NCBI GenBank assembly: GCA_910587095.1
Contig: CAJUMJ010000054.1
Coordinates: forward strand, 1-64,000
Reading direction: 5' to 3'
DNA from: an uncultured Lachnospiraceae bacterium
Lineage (GTDB): Bacteria > Bacillota > Clostridia > Lachnospirales > Lachnospiraceae
DNA: 64,000 nucleotides
The first letter of the stretch is position 1. Every line of letters starts with the position of its first letter. The notes beneath the pieces were generated by a model. The model saw only the letters and a program-made list of their open reading frames with translations, was not told where the DNA came from and did no database searches. A program made the translations under genes and the position numbers. This document shows positions 42,767-51,246 of this stretch, piece by piece.

Positions 42767-44023
42767 ATGGAATATATTAAGAGCAAAGATATTTATCTTT
42801 TGATGAGGGATGTTCTGAAGCTGATTAATCCTGCCGTGATGGAGCATGGCTCCCGGGTAGCATATATGGTTTACAAGATGCTGCGCGAAGAAAACCGGTT
42901 TGAGGAATTTGAGCTGGCGGATCTTGTAATGATTGCAACCATGCACGACATCGGCGCTTATAAGACGGAGCAGTCCAGGCTGAATGATATGCTGCAATAC
43001 GAGACGAGGGACAGCATGGCTCATTCCATTTACGGGTATTTGTTTTTCCGCTATTTGTCGCCGGTGCCGGACTTGTCCAAGGTGATTATGTACCATTGCA
43101 GAGATTTTGAAAAGCTGTCAACGGTCGATTACGAGTATAAGGATGTGGCGGCTTATATCAATATTGCCGAGAAGATCGACATTTATTCGATGACGATGGG
43201 CAACCAGTTTGACCCGCGCATGTTCCAGAAGCAGGCGGGTACAAAGCTCTCCGCGGCGGGGCTTGACCGGTTCTACCAGTGCGATGCGAAATACGGACTT
43301 CTTTCCGGTATAAAGAGCGGAGCATATAAGGAAGAGCTAAAAGAGATCACGGACTATATGCTCTTTAATAATGAAGATAAGAAAAAGTTTCTGGATATGC
43401 TGATCTATTGCCTGGGCTTTTACCGGGAGGAGATGGTTCTTGACACGGTTACCACGATCTGCATCTGCGTGGAGATTGCCTCCAGACTGTTTTTGCCCGA
43501 GCAGGAGCGGGAAATGATTTATTATGCGGCGCTACTGCACGATTTGGGGATGGTCGGAATTTCCAAAGAGGTGGTTACGGCTCCGAGAAAGTTGAGGCCG
43601 GAGGAGCTAAAGCATGTGCGCACGCATGTGGAAATCACGGAGGAGAAACTGATCGGCAAGATGGATCCGGAGGTGTTAAGTATTGCCCTCGCGCACCACG
43701 AGAGAGGTGACGGAAACGGGTATCCGATGCATTTGACTGATCGGAAGATTACTTTACAGCAGGGTATTTTGCAGGTGGGAGACGCGGTCAGCGCGCTGCT
43801 GCATAAGAGGAGTTTCAGGGATGTTGTGCCGAAGAATCAGGTGGTTGGTTATCTGAGTGAGGAGGTTGCGAGAAAACGTCTCAAGCAACAGCCGGTTACG
43901 ATTCTCCTGGATTCCTATGACGAAATCATAGGGCATGTGAAGAAGGAGACAGCCGCGATTTTAAAGATGTATCAGACGATCAACGCCCAGTATAAGTTGG
44001 TGAGTGAGAAATACAATATTTAA
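42767..44023 (+). CDS. HD-GYP domain protein with an N-terminal HD-like repeat
   Basis: 418 residues. An N-terminal HD-like domain (about 20-150: EHGSRVAYMVYKML, MHDIGAYK, YHCRDFE) is followed by an HD-GYP domain (about 215-405) with LLHDLGMVGISKEV and the signature HHERGDGNGYP near 311-321. HD-GYP proteins hydrolyse c-di-GMP or related dinucleotides. The N-terminal copy lacks a GYP motif. No receiver domain or membrane segment is visible. The diguanylate cyclase two genes downstream suggests a local c-di-GMP module. Confidence 0.88.
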   Translation: MEYIKSKDIYLLMRDVLKLINPAVMEHGSRVAYMVYKMLREENRFEEFELADLVMIATMHDIGAYKTEQSRLNDMLQYETRDSMAHSIYGYLFFRYLSPVPDLSKVIMYHCRDFEKLSTVDYEYKDVAAYINIAEKIDIYSMTMGNQFDPRMFQKQAGTKLSAAGLDRFYQCDAKYGLLSGIKSGAYKEELKEITDYMLFNNEDKKKFLDMLIYCLGFYREEMVLDTVTTICICVEIASRLFLPEQEREMIYYAALLHDLGMVGISKEVVTAPRKLRPEELKHVRTHVEITEEKLIGKMDPEVLSIALAHHERGDGNGYPMHLTDRKITLQQGILQVGDAVSALLHKRSFRDVVPKNQVVGYLSEEVARKRLKQQPVTILLDSYDEIIGHVKKETAAILKMYQTINAQYKLVSEKYNI

Positions 44024-44096
44024 AAAACGCGGCACTTGATGGCATTTATCTGTAATCTAAGTTATACTAAAACAAATGACGAAATATATGGAGTAG

Positions 44097-44792
44097 ATGA
44101 GAGTGGGAAAAATCTTTGAAATGGACAGTCCCGTTATGCGGTTTTTAAACCGTTTAGGGGATTTGATGATTCTTAATTTTTTAATGATAGTTTGCTGTAT
44201 TCCCGTTGTGACGGCGGGCGCGGCTTTTACCGCGATGCACTATGTACTGCTCAAAATCGTGCGCGGGGAGGAAGGGTATCTTCTTCGAGGTTTCTTTAAA
44301 TCTTTCCGGGAGAACTTTAAGCAGGCGACGCTGATATGGCTTATGATGCTTTTGGTTGTGGCGGTTTACATGGGAGACTCCCTGATTTTTAATTATTCGG
44401 GGCTGGAGTTTCCGAAAGCGCTGGTGGTTACGGTGGTGGCGATCGCCCTGCTGCTTTTGATGATAGCGGTTTATATTTTTCCGCTGCAGGCAAGATTTGA
44501 AAATACGGTGAAGAATACGCTGAAAAATGCCGCGATCTTGGCATTTGTCAATTTGCCGCGAACGATTTTGATGATGATATGTTATGCCCTGCCTCTGGTG
44601 ATTGTCTATTTTTCGACTTACGCGCTTCTCTTTGTGTTTTTGTTCGGTATATCCGCACCGGCTTATGGGGCGGCGTTTATATACAGCGGCATTTTTAAGA
44701 AACTGGAGCCGGAAACGGAGGAAGCGGCCTCTGATCTGGACTTCTCTTTGAAGTTGGACGAGGATGAGGGGAATAAGGAAATCAATGGATAA
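44097..44792 (+). CDS. YesL-family (DUF624) membrane protein
   Basis: 231 residues, about five to six membrane helices. Family start VMRFLNRLGDLMILNFLMIVC with the CCIPVVTAGAAFTAMHYVLL motif, then RGFFKSFRENFKQAT. YesL proteins often sit with carbohydrate transporters and two-component systems; function is unknown. Here it overlaps the diguanylate cyclase gene by eight bases, implying coupled translation. TGGAG precedes the ATG. Confidence 0.85.
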   Translation: MRVGKIFEMDSPVMRFLNRLGDLMILNFLMIVCCIPVVTAGAAFTAMHYVLLKIVRGEEGYLLRGFFKSFRENFKQATLIWLMMLLVVAVYMGDSLIFNYSGLEFPKALVVTVVAIALLLLMIAVYIFPLQARFENTVKNTLKNAAILAFVNLPRTILMMICYALPLVIVYFSTYALLFVFLFGISAPAYGAAFIYSGIFKKLEPETEEAASDLDFSLKLDEDEGNKEING

Positions 44793-46275
44793 TCAAGACA
44801 AGTCAAGTATATTGCAGTGGCTTATCCCGACGGGCATCATGATGGTGGTCGTCGTGGCTATGTTAGTCAGCTTTTTTACAAAGAGCAGCCGGGCGGCGGA
44901 GATATCCGTATCCAAAACACTTGTCTCGTCCGTGGAGAATTACGGGAAAAGTTTTCTGCACGAACTTGCGCTTGTGGGTGAGGCGGGGGAGCCGATATGC
45001 GCTCTGCTCGAGAAGGAGGGCGTCCAGGACAGTGGCCGGGCAGCGGAGCTTCTTTCTGTGGCGGTCGACTGTGCGGAGATTGAAAAAGCTGTCTATGTGG
45101 ATAAAAGCGGCGTGGGCTTTGATCAGACGGGCGCACCTGTAGATGTTGGCGGTGAGGAATGGTTTCAGGCGGACGCGCTTTTTGACGAGGTTTTTCCTTA
45201 TTTCTATACGAAGGAAGAGCATGCGGTAGGGGTGGTCAGACCTGTCGGGGAGGATGCGGCGCAGGGATACTTGCTGTTGTTTTACCAGATGGAGCGGTTT
45301 GCGGATACGCTTAGGCAGTCGGGTTACGATTCCGCCGGGGCTCTTGCCGTCATAAACATGGATGGTGATGTGCTCGGTTTCAGCGGTCTTGAAACCAACG
45401 TATGTGTCAGAGACGGAAATCTGTTTGACGCCGTGAACGCTAGGGATGATAAAAACGCGGCCAATGAACTGCAAAACCGCATCAGGAACGGTTCCAGGGG
45501 AAGCCTTTCTGTGAAGGCAGGAGGACAATCCCAGGTCTTGACTTTTGCGCCTCTGGCTGTGAATTGCTGGGATATGGTGTTGGCGCTCGATGATGTCTAT
45601 GTGGAAAGACAGGTGGATTATCTGTGCAAGGACACAAAAAACATGATGATTTCCCTGTTTGTGGTGATCGGCGTATTTTTCTGTATTGTCATGGTTTTCA
45701 ATATCGCGGGCAAGATACGCTCCAACGCGAAAAAGAAAGAGCTTGAGAACAAAGCCGATACGGATCTTTTGACAGGGCTGAGTAATAAACTGGCTACGGA
45801 GCGAAAGATTAAGGACTATATGAGAAGCAATCCCGAAACCCAGTCCATGATGTTTCTTTTCGATATAGATAATTTTAAGAAAATTAACGATACCATGGGA
45901 CACGCCTTCGGAGACGAGGTGTTACGCTCCCTGGGAAGCCAGATCGGTTCGATTTTCCGGGCGAGCGATATTGTGGGACGGATAGGCGGCGATGAGTTTA
46001 TGGTCTTTTTGAAGGATATTTCCAACGAAAGGGATATTCTGAAAGGAGCCGAAAAGGTGGAAACCTTTTTCAAGAGTTTTCAGGCGGGCGAGTATGTGAA
46101 GTACAAAGCGACGGCAAGTATCGGCGTGGCCATTTTCCCTCAGGAGGGGGGAGATTTCGAGTCGCTTTACAAAGCGGCGGATCAGGGCTTGTACAAGGCG
46201 AAGAAGCGGGGAAAGAATCAGTTGGCTTTTTACAAGGACAGAGCAGCGAAGAAGCTGCCTGCGCAAGAAGAATAA
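44785..46275 (+). CDS. Membrane diguanylate cyclase with extracellular sensor
   Basis: 496 residues. Helix 1 about 14-33, a periplasmic-side dCache-like sensor (about 40-285), helix 2 about 289-312, then GGDEF. The active motif RIGGDEFM near 398-405 is intact and an inhibitory-site RxxD (RASD) sits five residues upstream of GGDEF, so it should make c-di-GMP with product feedback. The ATG lies within the end of the YesL gene, after GAGGGGAATAAGG. Ligand unknown. Confidence 0.93.
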   Translation: MDNQDKSSILQWLIPTGIMMVVVVAMLVSFFTKSSRAAEISVSKTLVSSVENYGKSFLHELALVGEAGEPICALLEKEGVQDSGRAAELLSVAVDCAEIEKAVYVDKSGVGFDQTGAPVDVGGEEWFQADALFDEVFPYFYTKEEHAVGVVRPVGEDAAQGYLLLFYQMERFADTLRQSGYDSAGALAVINMDGDVLGFSGLETNVCVRDGNLFDAVNARDDKNAANELQNRIRNGSRGSLSVKAGGQSQVLTFAPLAVNCWDMVLALDDVYVERQVDYLCKDTKNMMISLFVVIGVFFCIVMVFNIAGKIRSNAKKKELENKADTDLLTGLSNKLATERKIKDYMRSNPETQSMMFLFDIDNFKKINDTMGHAFGDEVLRSLGSQIGSIFRASDIVGRIGGDEFMVFLKDISNERDILKGAEKVETFFKSFQAGEYVKYKATASIGVAIFPQEGGDFESLYKAADQGLYKAKKRGKNQLAFYKDRAAKKLPAQEE

Positions 46276-46289
46276 ATGTGTAAGGTTTT

Positions 46290-46317
46290 GGGACGGTATT
46301 AAGCCGTCCCTTCTTTT
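46290..46317 (+). terminator. Terminator after the diguanylate cyclase gene
   Basis: GGGACGG, loop TATTAAG, CCGTCCC, then TTCTTTT, 15 bp past the stop. Confidence 0.85.
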
Positions 46318-46318
46318 G

Positions 46319-46566
46319 CATATATTTATATAGGTAATTGCGAAACTCCATTCTGTTAAAGTTGTACAAATAGTATAATCAACACAGACGCGCTTTCGCT
46401 CCAATCCAAACGTAGTGGTACTAAGGTTCGAAAGAACCTCACCAAGTACCAACAGTTTTAATCCGAAGGATTTAAACACTTTCTAAGGGTCTGCTTATGA
46501 TTATACTATTTGCACAATGTAATGCAGCCTTGAGATGAGTTTCGCAATTACCTACATATATTTATA
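46319..46566. mobile_element. MITE-like element, copy 2, with 12-bp flanking direct repeat
   Basis: The element proper is 46331-46554. Its ends are an exact 16-bp inverted repeat (GGTAATTGCGAAACTC), 18 bp with the adjoining TA. The 12 bases CATATATTTATA occur directly outside both ends (46319-46330 and 46555-46566), as expected of a target duplication. The core at 46366-46453 is nearly identical to copy 1, while outer arms differ. No transposase. A short frame read on the minus strand is conserved only because the DNA is. Confidence 0.82.
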
Positions 46567-46602
46567 AAAGAAAGGTGCGGCGGCGAACATTCAAAATTTT
46601 AC

Positions 46603-46632
46603 TTGACATATACCCCCAGGGGGTATTATTAT
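46603..46632 (+). promoter_or_regulatory. csoR promoter with CsoR operator in the spacer
   Basis: TTGACA at 46603-46608 and TATTAT at 46627-46632, 18-bp spacer. The spacer holds the 17-bp palindrome ATACCCCCAGGGGGTAT (46610-46626), the G/C-tract form typical of CsoR operators. Apo-CsoR would occupy the core promoter; Cu(I) binding would release it. Confidence 0.88.
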
Positions 46633-46660
46633 AAACAAAGAACAGGAGACAGTATATTAT

Positions 46661-46990
46661 ATGAACACAAATAGAGAAGAACATACGGCAGAGGACATCT
46701 GCGCTTGCTGTCGGCATAAAAACACACCCCGCAGCGAGAAGGAGCAGAAAAACCTGCAAAGCCGCATCAATCGTATTATCGGACAGCTCGGGGGAATACA
46801 GGGGATGATTGCCGACAACCGTTACTGTGGCGATATTCTGATTCAGATCGGGGCGGCGCAGAGCGCGCTGCAAAGTCTTGGCTACGCGGTTTTGGAGAAT
46901 CATATGCAGACCTGCGTGGTTCAGGGCGTGCAGCAGGGAAACACGCAGATTCTCGAAGAGGCGGTAGAGCTGATGAAAAAAATAAAATAA
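46661..46990 (+). CDS. csoR: Copper-sensing transcriptional repressor CsoR
   Basis: 109 residues, all-alpha. The Cu(I) ligands of CsoR are in place: Cys56 (NRYCGDIL), His81 and Cys85 (NHMQTCVV). SRINRIIGQLGGIQGMI is the DNA-binding helix region. An N-terminal CACCRHK stretch adds three more cysteines (14, 16, 17), unusual for the family. A palindromic operator lies in its promoter and the copper exporter gene follows after one hairpin repeat, so it likely controls both. Confidence 0.94.
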   Translation: MNTNREEHTAEDICACCRHKNTPRSEKEQKNLQSRINRIIGQLGGIQGMIADNRYCGDILIQIGAAQSALQSLGYAVLENHMQTCVVQGVQQGNTQILEEAVELMKKIK

Positions 46991-46991
46991 T

Positions 46992-47150
46992 AGTGTGAGA
47001 AGAGTTTCTAAAGACGTCCCGCCATAGGACGGGACGTCTTTAGAAACTCTAGGAGTTGCCTTGCAACTCCGTCTCACACAGGAGAATGCCTGAAATACGG
47101 CATTCTCCGCACTGATTTGAGTCACAGCAAAGCTGTGACATGGAGGTTAG
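46992..47150 (+). repeat. Modular hairpin repeat, copy A
   Basis: Outer GTGTGAGA/TCTCACAC closes a junction holding a perfect 20-bp hairpin (47002-47021 with 47030-47049) and GGAGTTGC-CTT-GCAACTCC. Then come GGAGAATGCC/GGCATTCTCC and GTCACAGC-AAA-GCTGTGAC, ending TGGAGGTTAG. The last bases supply the ribosome site of copA, so the structure lies in the csoR-copA transcript and could affect copA translation. Confidence 0.8.
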
Positions 47151-47151
47151 G

Positions 47152-49737
47152 ATGAAAACGGAAAAATTTAATGTGACAGGTATGACGTGCGCCGCTTGCA
47201 GCGCGCATGTGGAGAAAGCGGTGCGCGGCGTTTCGGGCGTGGATACGGTTAGCGTCAACTTACTTATGAATAATATGGTGGTATCATATGAGGAGCCTGC
47301 TGCGGCCCAAGCCATTTTAAAGGCGGTGGAGGATGCGGGATACGGTGCTTTTGAGACGGGGGTGGAAAAGAGGGAGCAGAGGGAGGACGCCCTTGCGGAC
47401 CATGAGACGCCAAAGCTTAAGAGGAGGCTGATCGGCTCCCTTTGTCTGTTGCTTCCGCTCATGTATGTGTCGATGGGACATTTGATGTGGGGCTGGCCGG
47501 TGCCGCGGGGATTTGCGGACAATCCCTGGGCCATCGCTTTATACCAGCTTTTGCTGACGGGGTTTGTGATGGTGATCAACCAGAAATTTTTTATTGGCGG
47601 GTTTGCGGGGCTTGTGCACCGCGCCCCCAACATGGATACGCTGGTGGCCCTTGGGAGTGCGGCGGCTTTTGTGTACAGTGCGGCGGTCATGTTCCGCATG
47701 GGAGGCGCTTACGGGGCGGGTGATCAGGAGATGGCCATGCATTGTCTCCACGACATGTATTTCGAGTCCGCGGCCATGATTCTTACTTTGATTACGGTCG
47801 GAAAGATGCTTGAGGCTTACAGCAAGGGAAAGACTACCAACGCCGTAAAAAGCCTGATGGATCTGGCGCCGAAGACGGCGCATGTCCTGCGGGACGGTAT
47901 AGAGGTGACAATTCCTGCGGATGAAGTGGCGATTGGCGATATTTTTATTGTAAAACCGGGCGAGAGCATTCCCGTGGACGGCGAGGTGAGGGAAGGGGAG
48001 AGCGCGGTGGACGAGGCGGCGCTTACCGGTGAAAGCCTTCCCGTGGACAAGGGTGTGGGAGACACGGTCAGCGCGGCCACTTTAAACCAGAACGGCGCGC
48101 TGACTTGCCAGGCTACGCGCGTGGGTTCAGATACGACATTGCGGCAGATCATTGATATGGTGGAGAACGCGGTTGCAACCAAGGCGCCCATAGCCAAGAT
48201 TGCGGACAGAGTGTCAGGGGTTTTTGTTCCGGTTGTGATCACGCTTGCCTTGATCACGGGAGCGGTATGGCTGCTTGCGGGGGCAGGCGTCGGCAAAGCG
48301 CTCTCCTACGCGATCAGCGTGCTTGTGATCAGTTGCCCCTGCTCGCTTGGCCTGGCCACTCCCGTGGCAATTATGGTAGGGAACGGCGTAGGCGCGGGAA
48401 GAGGTATTCTTTTCAAAAACGCTACGGCGCTGGAACAGGCAGGCCGGGTAAACTTTGTGGTTCTGGATAAGACAGGTACGGTGACTGAGGGGAAACCGCA
48501 GGTGACGGACATCTGCCCGGCAAAAGACAGCACGGAGGATGAGCTTTTACAGGCGGCGGCGTCTCTTGAGAAAAAAAGCGAGCATCCGCTTGCCAGGGCA
48601 ATCTGCGAGCGCGCCGTCGAAGAAGGCATTTCGCCGGATGATGTGCCGGATTTTAAGGCGCTTCCCGGATGGGGCGTGGAGGGCACGCTGGGGAGTCATC
48701 CGGCAACGGGCGGAAAAGCGGCGCTGCTTAAAGAAAAGGGGCTGATGACGGAAGAGTTTACCAGGCTTGGGGAGAAGAAGGCGGAGGAGGGGAAAACACC
48801 GCTCTATTTTGCAAAAAGCGGAAAGCTTCTAGGCATGATCGCCGTGGCGGATGTGGTCAAGCCGGACAGCGCCCAGGCGGTGGAGGAGCTTAAGGGCATG
48901 GGAATCCGTGTGGTGATGCTCACCGGGGATAACCGACGCACGGCCGAAGCCATCCGCAACCAGGTGGGGATTGACGCAGCCGTGGCGGACGTTCTTCCGG
49001 GCGATAAGGAGGCGGTGATCCGCCGCCTCTCCGAGGAGGGAAAAGTGGCTATGGTGGGAGACGGCATCAACGACGCGCCTGCTCTCACAAGAGCGGACGT
49101 GGGGATCGCCATAGGCGCAGGGGCGGATGTGGCGTTGGACGCGGCGGATATCGTGCTGGTGAAATCGAAGCTGACCGACGTATCGGCGGCGGTCAGGCTT
49201 TCCAGACAAGTGCTAAAAAATATACATGAAAATCTGTTTTGGGCATTCTTTTATAATTGCATTGGGATTCCTGTCGCCGCCGGCGTCCTGGTTCCGCTGA
49301 CGGGGCTTTCTTTAAATCCCATGTTTGCGGCGGCGGCTATGAGTCTTTCCAGTTTCTGCGTGGTCACAAACGCCCTGCGGCTCAACTTTTTCCGTGCGGG
49401 GAGTGCCGACAGGGACCGGAGAGTGAGGGAGCTTCCTATGCCGGAATGGATTGACGGCTTTACGGGGATAAAAGAAACAGAGAAAAAAGAAAAGGAAGGA
49501 AAGAGGAAGGAGAAAGAGAATATGGTAAAAGTATTGGATGTGGAAGGTATGATGTGCGCAAAATGCCAGGCGCATGTGCAGAAAGCGCTGGAGGCAATTG
49601 CGGGGGTCAGCGCGGTTTCCGTCAGTCTGGAGGATAAGCAGGCCAGTGTGACCATGGAAAACGAAGTGGCGGACGAGGTACTGTGCAATGCCGTGACAGA
49701 GGCGGGATATGATGTGAAGGGCTGTAAAACAGCATAA
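47152..49737 (+). CDS. copA: Copper-exporting P-type ATPase with N- and C-terminal metal-binding domains
   Basis: 861 residues. N-terminal HMA domain (GMTCAACSAH, about 11-20), eight membrane helices with the transport motif SCPCSLGLATP, phosphorylation site DKTGT, SEHPLA in the nucleotide domain and GDGINDAPAL. After a Lys/Glu linker a second HMA domain follows (GMMCAKCQAH), like the chaperone CopZ. C-terminal placement is uncommon. The ATG at 47152 follows GGAGGTTAGG. It exports Cu(I) and should be induced with csoR. Confidence 0.95.
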   Translation: MKTEKFNVTGMTCAACSAHVEKAVRGVSGVDTVSVNLLMNNMVVSYEEPAAAQAILKAVEDAGYGAFETGVEKREQREDALADHETPKLKRRLIGSLCLLLPLMYVSMGHLMWGWPVPRGFADNPWAIALYQLLLTGFVMVINQKFFIGGFAGLVHRAPNMDTLVALGSAAAFVYSAAVMFRMGGAYGAGDQEMAMHCLHDMYFESAAMILTLITVGKMLEAYSKGKTTNAVKSLMDLAPKTAHVLRDGIEVTIPADEVAIGDIFIVKPGESIPVDGEVREGESAVDEAALTGESLPVDKGVGDTVSAATLNQNGALTCQATRVGSDTTLRQIIDMVENAVATKAPIAKIADRVSGVFVPVVITLALITGAVWLLAGAGVGKALSYAISVLVISCPCSLGLATPVAIMVGNGVGAGRGILFKNATALEQAGRVNFVVLDKTGTVTEGKPQVTDICPAKDSTEDELLQAAASLEKKSEHPLARAICERAVEEGISPDDVPDFKALPGWGVEGTLGSHPATGGKAALLKEKGLMTEEFTRLGEKKAEEGKTPLYFAKSGKLLGMIAVADVVKPDSAQAVEELKGMGIRVVMLTGDNRRTAEAIRNQVGIDAAVADVLPGDKEAVIRRLSEEGKVAMVGDGINDAPALTRADVGIAIGAGADVALDAADIVLVKSKLTDVSAAVRLSRQVLKNIHENLFWAFFYNCIGIPVAAGVLVPLTGLSLNPMFAAAAMSLSSFCVVTNALRLNFFRAGSADRDRRVRELPMPEWIDGFTGIKETEKKEKEGKRKEKENMVKVLDVEGMMCAKCQAHVQKALEAIAGVSAVSVSLEDKQASVTMENEVADEVLCNAVTEAGYDVKGCKTA
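49507..49737 (+). other. Possible internally initiated CopZ-like chaperone inside copA
   Basis: AAGGAG at 49507-49512 is nine bases before an in-frame ATG at 49522. Translation from there would give a free 71-residue HMA protein (MVKVLDVEGMMCAKCQ start), the size of CopZ. Seen: a good ribosome site and a domain boundary at the same spot. Inferred: two products from one gene, as known by another mechanism for E. coli copA. The purine-rich linker could also create the site by chance. Confidence 0.5.
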
Positions 49738-49990
49738 AAGTAAAAATGGGGATATAAACAGGCATTGTTTGGGCAATGTGTACATGTAATCGACACTTTA
49801 TTAGGCACTTTGCCGTGAAGCCGAAAAAAACCAGGATAATGTAAGCATTTTTTACAATCGGGGACAAAATCTTTGTGGAATAGTGGTATAGCAAAGGCAT
49901 CGGAATTTCGTTATACTAATCTACAGAATAAATCGTCAGGAACGGTGATTGTGCTGACGAAAAAAATAAAAATCAAATTAGGAGGCAGTC

Positions 49991-51100
49991 ATGGCAAGTT
50001 TATCTTTAAAGAACGTGTGCAAGAAATATCCCAATGGATTCGAGGCAGTAAAGAATTTTAATCTTGAGATCGCAGATCGGGAGTTCATCATTTTCGTAGG
50101 CCCTTCGGGCTGTGGTAAGTCCACCACTCTCCGTATGATCGCGGGTCTGGAAGACATTTCCTCCGGTGAGTTAAAGATCGGTGACAGAGTAGTAAACGAC
50201 GTGGAACCCAAGGACAGAGATATCGCGATGGTATTCCAGAACTACGCTCTGTATCCTCATATGTCCGTTTACGATAACATGGCATTCGGTCTGAAGCTGA
50301 GAAAGGTTCCGAAGGATGAGATTGACAAGATGGTGAAAGAGGCAGCTAAGATCCTTGATCTGACAGCTCTGCTTGAGCGTAAGCCGAAGGCTCTTTCCGG
50401 CGGTCAGAGACAGCGTGTGGCTATGGGCCGTGCAATCGTTCGTAACCCCAAGGTGTTCCTGATGGATGAGCCGCTGTCCAACTTGGATGCAAAGCTTCGT
50501 GTGCAGATGCGTGTCGAGATTTCCAAGCTGCATCAGAGACTGGGCACCACCATTATCTATGTAACACATGACCAGACAGAAGCTATGACCCTTGGTACGA
50601 GAATCGTCGTTATGAAGGACGGCGTGGTTCAGCAGGTTGATACGCCTCAGAACTTATATCAGAAACCTCAGAACCTGTTTGTAGCAGGATTCATGGGATC
50701 ACCTCAGATGAACTTCCTTGACGCTGTAGTTGAGGTTAAGGGTTCCGAAGCAAGCCTGAAGGTTGCCGGCAAGAGCATACCGCTTCCGGCAGAGAAGGCA
50801 AAGAAGCTGATTGACGGCGGCTACGCTGGAAAGACCGTTACATTCGGTATCCGTCCTGAGGATGTGTATGATTCCGGTGAGTACGTTGAGAAAGCAAAAT
50901 GCGTATTCGAGTCTACCATTAAGGTTTACGAGCTGCTCGGTGCAGAGGTTTACTTATACTTTGATCTTGCCGAGTTCCCGATTACCGCGAGAGTGGACTC
51001 CCGTACTTCGGCAAGACCTGGTGATACGGTTAAGTTTGCGTTTGATGTTGAGAAGATTCACGTATTTGACAAAGAGACAGAGCAGACAATCACCAACTAG
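49991..51100 (+). CDS. msmX: Multi-sugar ABC transporter ATPase (MsmX/UgpC type)
   Basis: 369 residues. ABC domain (about 1-240) with Walker A GPSGCGKST, signature LSGGQRQRVAMGRA, Walker B VFLMDEPLSNLDAKLR, then a TOBE/MalK-type regulatory domain (about 245-369, FGIRPEDVYDSGE). Such ATPases energise several different oligosaccharide importers. No binding-protein or permease genes adjoin it, which fits a shared ATPase. GGAGGCAGTC precedes the ATG. A TATACT at 49912 may be its -10 box. Confidence 0.94.
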   Translation: MASLSLKNVCKKYPNGFEAVKNFNLEIADREFIIFVGPSGCGKSTTLRMIAGLEDISSGELKIGDRVVNDVEPKDRDIAMVFQNYALYPHMSVYDNMAFGLKLRKVPKDEIDKMVKEAAKILDLTALLERKPKALSGGQRQRVAMGRAIVRNPKVFLMDEPLSNLDAKLRVQMRVEISKLHQRLGTTIIYVTHDQTEAMTLGTRIVVMKDGVVQQVDTPQNLYQKPQNLFVAGFMGSPQMNFLDAVVEVKGSEASLKVAGKSIPLPAEKAKKLIDGGYAGKTVTFGIRPEDVYDSGEYVEKAKCVFESTIKVYELLGAEVYLYFDLAEFPITARVDSRTSARPGDTVKFAFDVEKIHVFDKETEQTITN

Positions 51101-51114
51101 TAGAAATGATTACA

Positions 51115-51139
51115 GGGAGGGGTGCATAGCATCCCTCCC
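51115..51139 (+). terminator. Hairpin after msmX
   Basis: GGGAGGGGTGC pairs with GCATCCCTCCC (one wobble), loop ATA. The following T-run is broken (GTTGTTCTCTT), so termination may be partial. Confidence 0.6.
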
Positions 51140-51183
51140 GTTGTTCTCTTACAGAAAAATGTGACAGCGTGAAACATCAAGGG

Positions 51184-51203
51184 AGAATGCGAAGCATTCT
51201 TTG
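51184..51203. repeat. Small palindrome shared with 32757-32776
   Basis: AGAATGCGAAGCATTCTTTG is the exact reverse complement of 32757-32776. It lies between the msmX terminator and the regulator gene. Confidence 0.6.
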
Positions 51204-51246
51204 GATCGAGCGCGCGGGCGCCCGATTTTCAGTAACGGAGGGTTAT

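Noticed and set aside
46331..46554. CRISPR or group II intron fragment
   Set aside because: No regularly spaced direct repeats, no intron domain V, and inverted ends fit a MITE better.
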